A stretch of 64,000 bases of DNA from Galbitalea soli (GTDB lineage: Bacteria; Actinomycetota; Actinomycetes; Actinomycetales; Microbacteriaceae), in the NCBI RefSeq assembly GCF_010686725.1, contig NZ_JAAGWZ010000002.1, positions 186,001 through 250,000 on the forward strand, written 5' to 3'. The notes under the pieces are model-generated. The model did not search any database, had not been told where the DNA came from, and saw only the letters and a list, made by a program, of their open reading frames with translations. Positions 8,571-18,017 of the stretch are shown here, piece after piece. The translations under genes and the position numbers were made by a program. The first letter of the stretch is position 1; each line of letters starts with the position of its first letter.

Positions 8571-9368
8571 ATGTTCGACATAGCTGACGAACTCGATCAG
8601 GTCCGTGTCGAGCTGCGCGGCGACGTGGCGTGGATCACCCTCAACCGTCCCGAGAAGCGAAACGCGATCAGTGCCGGAATGCAGCGCCGCCTGCATGGTG
8701 TTCTCGATGAGTTGGCCGCTCGCGACGTGCGCGCGGTGGTGCTCACCGGTTCGGGAAGCGCCTTCTGCAGTGGCGCCGATCTCGGAGCCAACGACGAGGA
8801 GGCGGGCGTCGCAGCCGATTTCGATCGATTCTTGGCTGAAGGTGCAGCGTTCTTCCGGACGCTGTCGAACTTCCCTGCTCCCGTGATCGCAGCGGTCAAC
8901 GGGGTCGCTCTGGCGGGAGGCCTCGAATTGATGCTGGCGTGCGACTTCGTGATTGCCGCCGACTCGGCGCGAATCGGTGACGGCCACGCACGTTACGGAC
9001 TATTCCCCGGTGCGGGGGCGTCCGTGAGACTGCCGCGTCGCGTCGGCGCCGCATTCGCCAAGTATCTGATGTTCACCGGGGATCTCTTGCCCGCCACGGA
9101 CCTGGTTGTGCACGGGCTCGTGCAGATCGTCGTGCCCGCTGATCTGCTGGACAGTGAGGCGGACCGAATCTCTCAACTGATCGCCTCACGCAGTCCGCGC
9201 GCCCTCGCCGCCGTCAAGACGCTGGTGAATCAGTCCGAGGATGTGCCCGTGGACAGCGCGCTCCACGCCGAGTCGCTCGCCTTTCGGATTCATTTGAACT
9301 CGCCGGACAGCAGCGAAGGTACGGCGGCCTGGCGCGAGGGCAGACAGCCCAACTTTCGGGAGCTCTGA
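8571..9368 (+). CDS. Enoyl-CoA hydratase/isomerase (crotonase family)
   Basis: A 265-residue crotonase. The oxyanion-hole segments GSGSAFCSGADLG and AAVNGVALAGGLELMLACD are both present. One expected acidic catalytic position falls in RIGDGHARYGLFPG. It probably hydrates or isomerises the enoyl-CoA made by the dehydrogenase further downstream. It directly follows the ligase and overlaps the next start by one base, indicating one transcript. Confidence 0.88.
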   Translation: MFDIADELDQVRVELRGDVAWITLNRPEKRNAISAGMQRRLHGVLDELAARDVRAVVLTGSGSAFCSGADLGANDEEAGVAADFDRFLAEGAAFFRTLSNFPAPVIAAVNGVALAGGLELMLACDFVIAADSARIGDGHARYGLFPGAGASVRLPRRVGAAFAKYLMFTGDLLPATDLVVHGLVQIVVPADLLDSEADRISQLIASRSPRALAAVKTLVNQSEDVPVDSALHAESLAFRIHLNSPDSSEGTAAWREGRQPNFREL

Positions 9369-9805
9369 TGACAGCACTGCGCGACACCGCCACTCGTCTC
9401 TCCGATCAATTTCTGGCGGCGCTCAATCAGAACGACGTCGCCGGCATGTCACAGATCGTCGCCCCCGGCTACGTGCAGCACAACCCAGAAGTTCCTGGCG
9501 GGCGCGAGGGACTGCTGTCGTGGATGGCGTCCATGCATATCGCCTTCCCCGACTTCATGGTCGAACGGCTCGACATGATCGTCGACGCTGATCGGCTGGT
9601 CGTTCGTCATCGTGTGAGCGGGACGCATCTGGGGGAGTTCCTCGGGTGGCCGGGCTCCGGGCGTTCTTTCGTCATGCACACTGCGGAGTTCTTTCGGATC
9701 GCCGACGGCGTGTTGCAGGAGCACTGGGACGTCTGGAGCCCACAGGGGATGCTCGTGCAGCTCGGCCTGCCCGTCGAGGGCGGCCTCTTCACCACTTTCG
9801 GATGA
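9368..9805 (+). CDS. SnoaL-like cyclase/isomerase family protein
   Basis: A 145-residue alpha+beta cone-shaped protein. It has the family pattern: the helix DQFLAALNQNDVAGM, then APGYVQHNPEVPGG, FPDFMVERLDMIVDADRLVVRHRVSGTH and a C-terminal FFRIADGVLQEHWDVW. SnoaL-like proteins catalyse aldol-type ring closure or opening, or act as ester cyclases, without cofactor. The gene starts on the last base of the crotonase gene, and a second SnoaL follows 25 bp later. Confidence 0.8.
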   Translation: MTALRDTATRLSDQFLAALNQNDVAGMSQIVAPGYVQHNPEVPGGREGLLSWMASMHIAFPDFMVERLDMIVDADRLVVRHRVSGTHLGEFLGWPGSGRSFVMHTAEFFRIADGVLQEHWDVWSPQGMLVQLGLPVEGGLFTTFG

Positions 9806-9830
9806 TCGGGACCCCCAGGAAAGGATCGCA

Positions 9831-10313
9831 ATGGTGCGAACAGATACGCCGGATCGGCAGCAGCTCATCGATCTGCTTCACGTATTCGTGAGGGTCACGA
9901 ACGGCCATGATGCTCAGTCGCTCGGGCTTTGCATCGCGGATCAGTATCGTCAACACAATCCCTACGCGGCGCAGGACTTGTCCGGTGTCATCGACTACTT
10001 CGTGATGATGTTCACGGCTTTCCCGGACATGCACGCGGAGCTATTGGACGTGATGGTCGACGGCGATGTCATCAGTGCCAGATGTCGGGTCCGCGGCACC
10101 CATCAGGCGGACTTTCTCGGATTCGCGGCGACCGGTCGGCAATTCGAGATCATCACCGTCGATTACTTCCGATATCGCGACGGACTTTTCGTCGAGCACT
10201 GGGACGTCATCAGCGTGCTGGAGCTCCTCGTGCAACTCGGGGTCTCGCCCCACGAATCTCAGCAATTCCTATCAACAGCGAAGTTGAACCCATCAGAAGA
10301 GGAAGAGAAATGA
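9831..10313 (+). CDS. SnoaL-like protein, tandem paralogue
   Basis: A 160-residue paralogue of the preceding protein: ADQYRQHNPYAAQD, FPDMHAELLDVMVDGDVISARCRVRGTHQADFLGF and FFVEHWD-like RDGLFVEHWDVISV. The same QHNP/EHWD pair recurs in the double SnoaL domain of the 21471-23192 fusion, suggesting one recurring chemistry in this island. The ATG has AAGGA upstream, and its stop overlaps the next lipoprotein start. Confidence 0.78.
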   Translation: MVRTDTPDRQQLIDLLHVFVRVTNGHDAQSLGLCIADQYRQHNPYAAQDLSGVIDYFVMMFTAFPDMHAELLDVMVDGDVISARCRVRGTHQADFLGFAATGRQFEIITVDYFRYRDGLFVEHWDVISVLELLVQLGVSPHESQQFLSTAKLNPSEEEEK

Positions 10314-11455
10314 AGACAAAAGCACTTGTTGCTGTCGTTGCACTCGTGACGATGAGCCTCGCCGGTTGCGCGACCACTGCGGGACCGGCCTCGAAGGCAC
10401 CGATCCCCGTCGGAGCGCTGTCGGATCTGACCGGCGCGGTCACCTTTCCGGATGCCGCGGCAGCCGCGGGCGCCGTGTTCGACGAGGTCAATGCGAACGG
10501 TGGCATCAACGGCCACAAGATCGAGTACACCGTCGAAGATGCCGCTGGCGATGCAACGACAGCCGCGGCCGGAGCCCGCAAGCTCAACCAGGCGGGAGTG
10601 GTAGCGAACATCGGATCGACCAGCATTCCCGACTGCTTGGTCAACGGTAGCTACTATGCGCAGCAGAAGCTGGACACGATCGGCATCGCGCTTCCCGAGG
10701 CCTGCTACCACCTGGCGAACTACGCTCCCATCAACACGGGATCGCTCCTCGGTGCTGGTCTGTCCGGCATCTACGCGATCCAGCAGCTCGGCTCGAAGAG
10801 CGTGTGCCTGATCGGGCCGAACCTCCAAGGGGCCTCCGAGTCGTACAAGGGATCCTCTGACTACATGAAATCGGTCGTGGGTACTGGGTTCTCCTACATC
10901 GGATTGCAGGACCTCACCGCGTCCCCCGTCAGTTACATCGTGAACGCGAAGCAGTCGGGATGCGAGACCCTCGTCTACGCCGGACCGGAGCAGCTCACCG
11001 GCGCCATGCAGCAGGCGGTACGTGCTCAGAACTGGAACGTCAACTTCATCGGATCCTCGCCCGCGTACAGCACAGCACTGCTGGCGTCGCTCGGCGCGGC
11101 CGGCGAGGGGATGTACGCCGCCTCCGAGTTCGCTCCGTTCACCGCGAACACGCCGGCCGTCGACGCGTTTGTCACGCTGATGAAGGCACACAAGGTCCCT
11201 GTGACAAACCTCGCTGAGTCCGGGTACATCGCCGCGAAGATCTTCGTCGATGTGCTGAAGTCCATCAAGGGCGACATCACGCGCGAGTCGGTTTCGGCGG
11301 CACTCGCGAAGACGACCGCGTACGACAACCCGCTTCTCGCGCAGCCGTTCGTCTTCGGTCCTGGCGCAGGCCACCAGCCGAACAAGTCGATCCAGCTGGT
11401 CCAGATCAAGGGTGCCGCATGGGTTCCCGTCGGGGACTGGCTGACGGCGAAGTGA
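10310..11455 (+). CDS. Branched-chain amino-acid-type ABC transporter substrate-binding lipoprotein
   Basis: A 381-residue lipoprotein (signal VAVVALVTMSLAGC) of the LivK/LivJ type I periplasmic-binding fold: PVGALSDLTGAVTFPDAAAAAG, then NGGINGHKIEYTVEDAAGD, the usual opening of HAAT binding proteins. Members of this class bind amino acids, amides or aromatic acids, and here the context points to a carboxylic acid that the neighbouring CoA ligase activates. The ATG overlaps the previous stop (ATGA). Confidence 0.87.
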   Translation: MKTKALVAVVALVTMSLAGCATTAGPASKAPIPVGALSDLTGAVTFPDAAAAAGAVFDEVNANGGINGHKIEYTVEDAAGDATTAAAGARKLNQAGVVANIGSTSIPDCLVNGSYYAQQKLDTIGIALPEACYHLANYAPINTGSLLGAGLSGIYAIQQLGSKSVCLIGPNLQGASESYKGSSDYMKSVVGTGFSYIGLQDLTASPVSYIVNAKQSGCETLVYAGPEQLTGAMQQAVRAQNWNVNFIGSSPAYSTALLASLGAAGEGMYAASEFAPFTANTPAVDAFVTLMKAHKVPVTNLAESGYIAAKIFVDVLKSIKGDITRESVSAALAKTTAYDNPLLAQPFVFGPGAGHQPNKSIQLVQIKGAAWVPVGDWLTAK

Positions 11456-11491
11456 CGAAATCTCCCACGCAATCGACATGAGGGCCGAGTA

Positions 11492-12349
11492 GTGATTGAG
11501 TCCACCATCTCGGGGCTGGTCAACGGCTCCGTCTACGCGCTGTTGGGTCTATGCCTGGTTGCTACCTACCGGACCAGCGGTGTCCTGAACTTCGCGCAGA
11601 CCGCGGTGGGGGCGTTCGCCGCCCTCACCGCGGTGGACCTCATCGGTACCGGGATGCCCACATGGGTCGCGTGGCTCATTGCCATCGCCGTCGGAACTGT
11701 CGTTTCGGTGCTGCTGGGCTTGATGCTTTATCGGTGGTTCTCACAGACCGGCGCTCGAATCAAGACCAGCGCGACCATCGCCGCACTGCTGGCGCTCCTC
11801 GCGATTGGTGATCGTGTATTCGGAGACACACCGCGGTCGTTCGTGGATCCGTTCAGCCTATTCGGATTCACCCTGTGGGGTGTGCGGTTCACTGGGGACA
11901 CCATCATCGCTCTGGGGGCGGCAGTCGTGCTCACCATCGCGCTCGATGTGATGCTGCGCCGCACGCGGACGGGGCACCGCCTTCGCGCCGTCGCTGGTCG
12001 TCCGCTGACCGCGGAGTTGCTGGGTCTTCCCGTCCTCGCTTTGACGATCATCGTGTGGACCTTCGTCGGCGTGGTGGGAAGCGCGTCGATTCTCATCATT
12101 GCTCCCACGGCGAGTTCGACCTTCACCGGGCTGTCGTTGCTCGTGCTCCCCGCCACGGCGGCGGCACTGTTCGGCGGCTTCGAGTCGCTGTGGCTCACCT
12201 TGGTGGGCGGTCTCCTTCTGGGGATGATCAGCGGTTTGACCAGCTATTTCGCGGTGATCGCGCCGTACAACGCGACTCTGCAACTGGCGTTCGTGACTCT
12301 CATTCTGATCTTCAAACAAAGAGGGGAGCGGTGGGATGAAGCGCGCTAG
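11492..12349 (+). CDS. Branched-chain amino-acid-type ABC transporter permease (LivH type)
   Basis: A 285-residue multi-pass membrane protein with the LivH opening GLVNGSVYALLGLCLVATY and the RSGVLNFAQ-like motif RTSGVLNFAQTAVGAFAA. The conserved loop RRTRTGHRLRAVAGRPLTAELLG contacts the ATPases. The GTG start follows a GAGG site. It overlaps the next gene by 14 bp. Confidence 0.85.
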   Translation: MIESTISGLVNGSVYALLGLCLVATYRTSGVLNFAQTAVGAFAALTAVDLIGTGMPTWVAWLIAIAVGTVVSVLLGLMLYRWFSQTGARIKTSATIAALLALLAIGDRVFGDTPRSFVDPFSLFGFTLWGVRFTGDTIIALGAAVVLTIALDVMLRRTRTGHRLRAVAGRPLTAELLGLPVLALTIIVWTFVGVVGSASILIIAPTASSTFTGLSLLVLPATAAALFGGFESLWLTLVGGLLLGMISGLTSYFAVIAPYNATLQLAFVTLILIFKQRGERWDEAR

Positions 12350-14096
12350 TCTTCGGAATCCTGTCCTGCTCGGACTGCTGGCATTGTTGATCGCGGGGTG
12401 TATTCCGCTCTGTGTGCAGGGCTTTCCGTTGTATCTTGCGACGGCCGCGGTCATCGGAGTGTTTCCGATTCTCAGTGTCGGTCTGATCACGGGTCGCGCC
12501 GGCATCATCACCCTGTGCCAGTTGAGCTTCACGGGAATCGGAGCGTGGTCGGTTGCTGCCCTCAATGCGGCGGGCTACAGCCTGCCGATCGGGCTGCTGA
12601 TCCTGCTGGGAGGACTGGCTGCAGTTCCCTTCGGTCTGCTTCTCGGCTTGGCGTCATTGCGATTGCGAGGCATCAACATGGGCATCGTCACGCTCATGTT
12701 TGCCGCCGCGGCGGCAGCCTACTTCCAGCTCTATCCCCTCCCTGGGTTGTCAGCGGGAAAGGTAGTCGACCGCGGTGCCCCCTTCGAGTCGGACTCGGCC
12801 TTCTTCTGGTTGTCGCTGACTGTGCTCGCGCTCGTCGTCGGCGTCGTCTCACTCGTGAGCAGATCGAGGACTGGCACGAGCTGGCTCGTCGTCCGGACGA
12901 GCGAGCGCGGGGCGGCCTCACTGGGACTGCCCACCGCAGTCGCCAAGCTCACGGTGTTCATGGTCGGCGCTGCCGTCTCAGGGGTGGGGGGAGCGCTTCT
13001 GATCGCACAGACCGGAGTGGTTTCGGGGGACTCGTTCGGCATCCTCCCGTCGATCGTCGTCTTCACGCTGGCGATCCTGTTCGGCGCGCGATTCATCGAG
13101 GGTGCGATCCTGGGAGCTCTTGCCAGCGTGGTGGTTCCCCAACTGCTGCTCGCGGCGGGTATCCCGAACGACATCGGCACTTTGATATTTGCGGTGACGG
13201 CTCTGCCCGCGTTGCGCACGGGGTATGGCATGGCTGAGGCATTGCGGGCGAGGCTCGCACGGCGCTCGAACAACAACCCAGCACCGGATGGCCGCCGCGA
13301 GTCGAAAAGGTCAATCTCCAGAGATCGCTCACGGTGGAGGCAGGGCACGGAGCCGGTGCACACCGACGATCGGGTGCTGCCTACGGCCGTCGAGGCTACG
13401 CCCGCGCTGTCCATCCTCGACCTGTCCGTGCAGTACGGCTCAGTGCGAGCCCTGGACGGAGTGACCATCTCGGTTCCCTCGCGGAGCGTCGTCGCCATCG
13501 TCGGTCCGAACGGGGCCGGCAAATCGACTCTTGTCGACGCCGTGGCCGGGTTCCTGCCGGGGTACACGGGCGAGGTGAGGTTGAACGGGACGAACCTAGA
13601 CGGGTGGCAGGCGCACCGTCGGGCACAGGCGGGGTTGCGTCGTACATTCCAGCAGGTGCGTGCCACAGCAGACCTGACGGTCCAGCAGTACTTGCAGCTC
13701 GCCGCTGGGCGGAGGCTGGATCGAGACGAAGTCGACGCTGTCCTCGACTTCGTGCAGGGTCCCACCGCACGGTCACTGATCGCGAACGTCGATGTCGGCA
13801 GCCGAAGGTTGATCGAGATCGGTGGGGGCTTGGTATCCGAGCCCGCAGTGCTGCTGCTGGACGAGCCCGCTGCGGGGTTGCCGTCCAGCGAGTCCGAACT
13901 GCTCGGGGAGCGGATCTCGCTGATGCCGAGCGTCTTCAAATGCTCCGTGGTCGTCATCGAGCACGATATGACGCTCGTGCACTCGGTCTGCGATGAGGTG
14001 ACAGTGCTCAACTTCGGTCGGGTCATCGCCACGGGCTCGCCGAAGCATGCCCTCTCTGATCCTCTCGTCGTCTCAGCATTCTTAGGAGCGGAATGA
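12336..14096 (+). CDS. Fused permease-ATPase of the branched-chain amino-acid-type transporter (LivM-LivG)
   Basis: A 586-residue fusion. Residues 1 to about 305 are a LivM-type permease (LITGRAGIITLCQLSFTGIGA; loop VVRTSERGAASLGLPTAVAKL). After a charged linker (about 310-345), residues about 350-586 are a LivG-type ATPase with Walker A GPNGAGKST, Q-loop RRTFQQ, Walker B LLLDEPAAG and H-loop VIEHDM. The ABC signature is degenerate: the usual L-S-x-G-Q-x-R is replaced by VDVGSRRLIEIGGG. That half-site may be weak, with LivF supplying the good signature. Its stop overlaps the LivF start. Confidence 0.88.
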   Translation: MKRASLRNPVLLGLLALLIAGCIPLCVQGFPLYLATAAVIGVFPILSVGLITGRAGIITLCQLSFTGIGAWSVAALNAAGYSLPIGLLILLGGLAAVPFGLLLGLASLRLRGINMGIVTLMFAAAAAAYFQLYPLPGLSAGKVVDRGAPFESDSAFFWLSLTVLALVVGVVSLVSRSRTGTSWLVVRTSERGAASLGLPTAVAKLTVFMVGAAVSGVGGALLIAQTGVVSGDSFGILPSIVVFTLAILFGARFIEGAILGALASVVVPQLLLAAGIPNDIGTLIFAVTALPALRTGYGMAEALRARLARRSNNNPAPDGRRESKRSISRDRSRWRQGTEPVHTDDRVLPTAVEATPALSILDLSVQYGSVRALDGVTISVPSRSVVAIVGPNGAGKSTLVDAVAGFLPGYTGEVRLNGTNLDGWQAHRRAQAGLRRTFQQVRATADLTVQQYLQLAAGRRLDRDEVDAVLDFVQGPTARSLIANVDVGSRRLIEIGGGLVSEPAVLLLDEPAAGLPSSESELLGERISLMPSVFKCSVVVIEHDMTLVHSVCDEVTVLNFGRVIATGSPKHALSDPLVVSAFLGAE

Positions 14097-14815
14097 ACAA
14101 CGCAGGGTTGACCGTTCGTGCACTCACCGTCGAGCGATCTGGATTCCCCATCATCCGCTCGCTCGATCTCGATGTTCCGTTGGGACGGGTTACAAGCCTT
14201 CTGGGTGCCAACGGTGCGGGGAAGACCACCCTCATGGAAGCTCTGGCTGGCCTGATCCCGGTATCGGCAGGCTCGGTCGAACTGGACGGGACGCGAATCG
14301 AGAAGCTCGGTCGGGCTCGGCGAGTCGGAGCCGGCTTGGCTCTTGTCGAGCAGGGCCGCACTGTCTTCGGCGACCTCACGGTTCTCGAGAACCTCACCTT
14401 AGGAAAGGACAGGAGCGCGTGGGGCAGGGCGCTCGCTGTTTTTCCGGAGCTCGATCAACGAAAGCACGTACACGCGCGCTTCCTGTCGGGCGGCGAGCAA
14501 CAGATGGTCGTCCTCGCTCGGGCCATTCTGGCGGATCCGCAGGTGTTGCTTATCGACGAGATGTCGCTCGGGCTTGCCCCTGTCATCATCCAAAGACTGA
14601 TGCCGCTTGTGCGCACTCTCGCTGACGCCGGAATGGGAGTCCTGCTCGTCGAGCAATTCGCCACACAGGCCTTGGCTGTCAGCGATCACGCGGTGGTGCT
14701 GACGCGCGGCGAGGTTGCCTTCCGTGGCGCGGCCCAGGATCTACTCGACGATTCCGACCGACTGAGGTTGGCCTACTTGGGTGAAAGCCAAACGCAGAAC
14801 GGAACCGCAGCATGA
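14093..14815 (+). CDS. Branched-chain amino-acid-type ABC transporter ATPase (LivF type)
   Basis: A 240-residue ATPase with Walker A GANGAGKTT, signature LSGGEQQM, Walker B VLLIDEMSLGLAP (DEM in place of DEP) and H-loop VEQF. The SLGLAP extension is typical of LivF. It completes the importer begun at 10310. Its last four bases overlap the acyl-CoA dehydrogenase start, tying transport and catabolism together. Confidence 0.9.
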   Translation: MNNAGLTVRALTVERSGFPIIRSLDLDVPLGRVTSLLGANGAGKTTLMEALAGLIPVSAGSVELDGTRIEKLGRARRVGAGLALVEQGRTVFGDLTVLENLTLGKDRSAWGRALAVFPELDQRKHVHARFLSGGEQQMVVLARAILADPQVLLIDEMSLGLAPVIIQRLMPLVRTLADAGMGVLLVEQFATQALAVSDHAVVLTRGEVAFRGAAQDLLDDSDRLRLAYLGESQTQNGTAA

Positions 14816-15957
14816 CCTCGGGCGTTCCGGTCGAGTTCGACGACGAGGACCAAGCATTCAGCGAACGCGTGGCCACCTTCGCGCAGCCTTTCGCCGCGGA
14901 CTACCTCGAAATGGCGAAGTCGACCGAATTCCCGTGGTCGGCCGGTCGCGCTCTTGCCGCGGAGGGATTGCTCGGTCTGGGCACAAGCGTCGAATACGGA
15001 GGCGCCGGCCCAACGAGTTACGTCCGCCTGGGGATCCTGCAGGAGCAGCTCTCGCTCCAGAACTTCTACCTGGCGCAGTTCGCGTATACCTGCAACATGA
15101 TGGCTCCGCTTCTGGAGCACCATCTTCAATCGCCCGACCGGGCGTCGTGGATTCGAGGTCTCGTCCGCGGAGAGCACGTCATTTCGATCGGTGTGACCGA
15201 GCCCGACGCCGGGGGCGATGCGGCCGCCCTGTCCACAACTGCTCGACGCGTTGCTGACGGGTGGATCATCGACGGGCAGAAGGTATCGATCTCGTTCGCA
15301 CCGCATGCTGTGGCGGTCCTCGTCTTGGCGCGGGTGGATGACGCGGGAATCACGGCCTTCTTGGTTCCCTTCGACAGTTCGGGCGTCTCCCGGGTGACGA
15401 TCGAGGACAGCGGTTGGAAACCGATCGGTCGCTCCCGCATCACCCTGGACGGAGTCAAGGTTGCGGACGCGATGCGCGTCGGACCCGTCGGCGGGTCGTT
15501 TCGGCTGGTTCTCAATCAAATCGATCACGGGCGTTCGATCATCGGGCTGATGGCCAATGGCGTCGCGCGAAGTGCCCTCGATGCGTCGATCGTCTTTGCC
15601 AAGTCGCGCGCCGCCTTCGGCCGCAACATTGGAAAGTTTCAGGGGGTGTCCTTCCCGATCGTCGAGGCGTACACGCAACTGGAGGCGGCACGCTGGCTTT
15701 CCTATCGGGCGCTCTCCCTCGCCGATCTCGGCCGCAGATTCAGCAGAGAAGCGTCAATGAGCAAGCACTTCGCCGTGGAATCCGCCCTCGAGGCCATCCG
15801 CGTCGCCGTCCTCACGCACGGCCATCAAGGATTCTCAGAAGAAAGCCCGTTCCAGGCCATGTTGCGAGACGTGAGCGGACTGCAGATCGGTGAAGGAACT
15901 CCGCAGATTCAGAAGATCGTCGTCGCCCGGGACCTGTTCGGTCGCGAATACGTGTGA
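14812..15957 (+). CDS. Acyl-CoA dehydrogenase
   Basis: A 381-residue FAD flavoprotein that introduces the 2,3-double bond into an acyl-CoA. Family motifs appear in order: the N-terminal helical domain, ISIGVTEPDAGGDAAALSTTARR (flavin/substrate loop), the beta-domain, RAAFGRNIGKFQGVSFPI, and the C-terminal RDVSGLQIGEGTPQIQKIVVARDLFG. It is the last gene of the operon that starts at 7005, so ligase, dehydrogenase and crotonase together give a partial beta-oxidation spiral. Confidence 0.88.
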   Translation: MTSGVPVEFDDEDQAFSERVATFAQPFAADYLEMAKSTEFPWSAGRALAAEGLLGLGTSVEYGGAGPTSYVRLGILQEQLSLQNFYLAQFAYTCNMMAPLLEHHLQSPDRASWIRGLVRGEHVISIGVTEPDAGGDAAALSTTARRVADGWIIDGQKVSISFAPHAVAVLVLARVDDAGITAFLVPFDSSGVSRVTIEDSGWKPIGRSRITLDGVKVADAMRVGPVGGSFRLVLNQIDHGRSIIGLMANGVARSALDASIVFAKSRAAFGRNIGKFQGVSFPIVEAYTQLEAARWLSYRALSLADLGRRFSREASMSKHFAVESALEAIRVAVLTHGHQGFSEESPFQAMLRDVSGLQIGEGTPQIQKIVVARDLFGREYV

Positions 15958-15993
15958 GTCAGTGCTCGAGGCTCTAGCGGGTCGTCGTCGCCG

Positions 15994-16941
15994 TCACGCA
16001 GGCGAGTGAGGCGTCAATACTCCGATCTCGTCGGCGAACGATCGGATCGCGGCGGCCACTGCGCCGGGAGAGTTGTGATGCACATTGTGGCCACCGTCGA
16101 TAGTGACAATGCGGGCGTTGGCGCAGTGATCTGCGAATCTCGCGGCGTCCGCCTCGCTCACAAATCCGTGCGTGCCACGGATGATGAGAAGCGGCACGGC
16201 GAGGGAAGCGGCAGCCGACCACAGTTGGCTTTCGTCCCACGCCGGCGCCGATGCATCCGGCTCCAGGTGTGCCAGGTGGTGCCGGAAGACCACTCTGCCA
16301 TCTTCCCGCTCTCTCATGTTGAAGCGGAGTCCCTGTTCCAGTGACGCCGCCGTCGTGCCGAGCCCCAACCCGGTCGCCCAGCGAGCGGCCTCCTCGTACG
16401 ATTCGAATGACGACGGTCCAGCGAATATCCGGCGGACGGCCGCCATCGCTGTCGGATCAGGGCTGGGCGTCGCGTCGATCATCACGAGTGCAGCCGCCAG
16501 CTCCGGATTCTGCGCAGCGACAAGAAGGCCGGTGAGCGCCCCGATCGAGTGTCCAACGACGACTTGCGACGTGAGATGGAGCGAGTGCAGTGCCGGGCCG
16601 AGGTCGGCAGCGAGTGTCTCGGGGGTGTACCGGGCATCCGTGCGCCATGACGAGTGCCCGTGTCCCGGCAGGTCGAAAGCGACTGCCGACAAGTCGAGAT
16701 GCAGCAGAGTCGCGTCCCACGAATGCGCGTTGAGTCCACCGCCGTGGAACGCGGTCACGACAGCATCAGTTCCCCAAGCGACCATGCTGATGTCTCGATC
16801 GCCGACGGTGACGCGCGTGCGCTCAGGCAGCGTGACCGGTTCAGGAGTGCCGAGGTCGGCTGCAAGGCCGCGAACATGCTCGAATTCCATCAATCGCCAT
16901 GGTACCGGCGAGGACGCCACCGACTCGTCGGCTGACGTCAT
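15994..16941 (-). CDS. Alpha/beta hydrolase
   Basis: A 315-residue alpha/beta-hydrolase-fold enzyme. The oxyanion strand TAFHGGGLNAHSWD, the GHGHSSW loop, the nucleophile elbow GHSIGALTG (Ser), an acid in the region LLIIRGTHGFVSEADA and the late His in TIDGGHNVHHNSPG form a complete triad. It could be a C-C bond hydrolase or esterase. Its start overlaps the stop of the upstream SDR by four bases, forming a two-gene leftward operon. Confidence 0.82.
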   Translation of the reverse strand: MTSADESVASSPVPWRLMEFEHVRGLAADLGTPEPVTLPERTRVTVGDRDISMVAWGTDAVVTAFHGGGLNAHSWDATLLHLDLSAVAFDLPGHGHSSWRTDARYTPETLAADLGPALHSLHLTSQVVVGHSIGALTGLLVAAQNPELAAALVMIDATPSPDPTAMAAVRRIFAGPSSFESYEEAARWATGLGLGTTAASLEQGLRFNMREREDGRVVFRHHLAHLEPDASAPAWDESQLWSAAASLAVPLLIIRGTHGFVSEADAARFADHCANARIVTIDGGHNVHHNSPGAVAAAIRSFADEIGVLTPHSPA

Positions 16942-17687
16942 ATTCCCGTAACCAGGTACCCGCCGTCGACCGGCAGAACCGCACCGGTGACGAAGCGGGC
17001 AGCATCCGAGCAGAGGAACGCGACCACGGATGCGACCTCATCGGGCTCGCCGAACCGGCGCATCGGGGTGCGTGACAGCAGTCTGTCCCGGGATCTCTCG
17101 TCGGCCTTCAGTGGGGCGAGAAGCGGTGTGTCGATCCAACCCGGGGCGACGGAGTTCACGCGAATACCCTCGCTGGCGTAGACCTCAGCGAGGGACTTCG
17201 TCAGCTGGACGACCCCTCCCTTCGACGCTGAATAAGCGGCGATGTCACCACCGCCGAAGTACGCATACATCGAGGCGATGGTGACCACCGAGCCACCGCC
17301 GCGCGCGAGCAATGGGCGTGCGAGTTCGATGGTTCGATACACCCCGAGGAGTTGGATCGACACGACTCTCTGAAACGACTCCCACTCCAATTCCCGCTGC
17401 CCCAGGCTGATTCCCGCGGCGGGCACCAGAATGTCCAACTCGCTCAGGCCCGAGAAGAATGTCGAAAGGTCCGCGTCGTCCGTCACGTCGAGGTCCCGGA
17501 ATTTGAGATTCTCGTCGGGCCGGCCGGATGCTGTAGCACCGAGGCCGACCGCGTGAACCTCGGCGCCGAGATCTGCCAGAACTCGAGCGGTGGCGAGCCC
17601 CAATCCAGACGTGCCGCCCGTGACGACCGCGGTCTTTCCAGCGAAGAGATCAGCTCGGAAGGATTTCGTGGCGGTGGTTGAACTCAT
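16938..17687 (-). CDS. Short-chain dehydrogenase/reductase
   Basis: A 249-residue classical SDR: nucleotide-binding TGGTSGLG, DVTDDADL strand, LVPAAGIS in place of the usual N-A-G, catalytic Ser in TIASMYAY and the YSASK active site (AYSASKGGV). The C-terminal VTGAVLPVDGGYL is the usual oligomer end. It oxidises or reduces an alcohol/ketone with NAD(P). It is first in a leftward operon with the alpha/beta hydrolase and has GGAG eight bases upstream. Confidence 0.87.
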   Translation of the reverse strand: MSSTTATKSFRADLFAGKTAVVTGGTSGLGLATARVLADLGAEVHAVGLGATASGRPDENLKFRDLDVTDDADLSTFFSGLSELDILVPAAGISLGQRELEWESFQRVVSIQLLGVYRTIELARPLLARGGGSVVTIASMYAYFGGGDIAAYSASKGGVVQLTKSLAEVYASEGIRVNSVAPGWIDTPLLAPLKADERSRDRLLSRTPMRRFGEPDEVASVVAFLCSDAARFVTGAVLPVDGGYLVTGI

Positions 17688-18017
17688 GTGCAGCGCTCCA
17701 TTGCTCGGGGAGAAGACCGTCGTAATTCATCTATGGTGTCGCTCACCGCCTCCCTGGGCATTGATCAGGCCGGAACGATGATTGACCGTCACGGAACGCG
17801 CTGGCGATACAGTGCGCCTGGCTACAGCCGGCTGGGGGAATCGCGGATCGGCGCCGACATGAGCTCACGGCCCCGGGATTTCGAGCCGATCACTAGCAGT
17901 GATCACGCTCAAGATCGAGTATAGTCATGTTTGACGCAGCGGTCGCTGACGCAGCTCGGTCTCCTGTTTCGACGGAGCCGACCGCCGCGATGACACCCAC
18001 AACGAAGGAGCGCAGCC
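17688..18017. promoter_or_regulatory. 330-bp divergent control region between two SDR genes
   Basis: No credible gene lies here. A perfect inverted repeat GATCACT-AGC-AGTGATC (17888-17904) precedes a TATAGT -10 box (17920-17925) reading toward the rightward SDR, so the repeat covers the -35 area and probably binds a regulator. Nothing else stands out in the left two-thirds. Confidence 0.45.
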
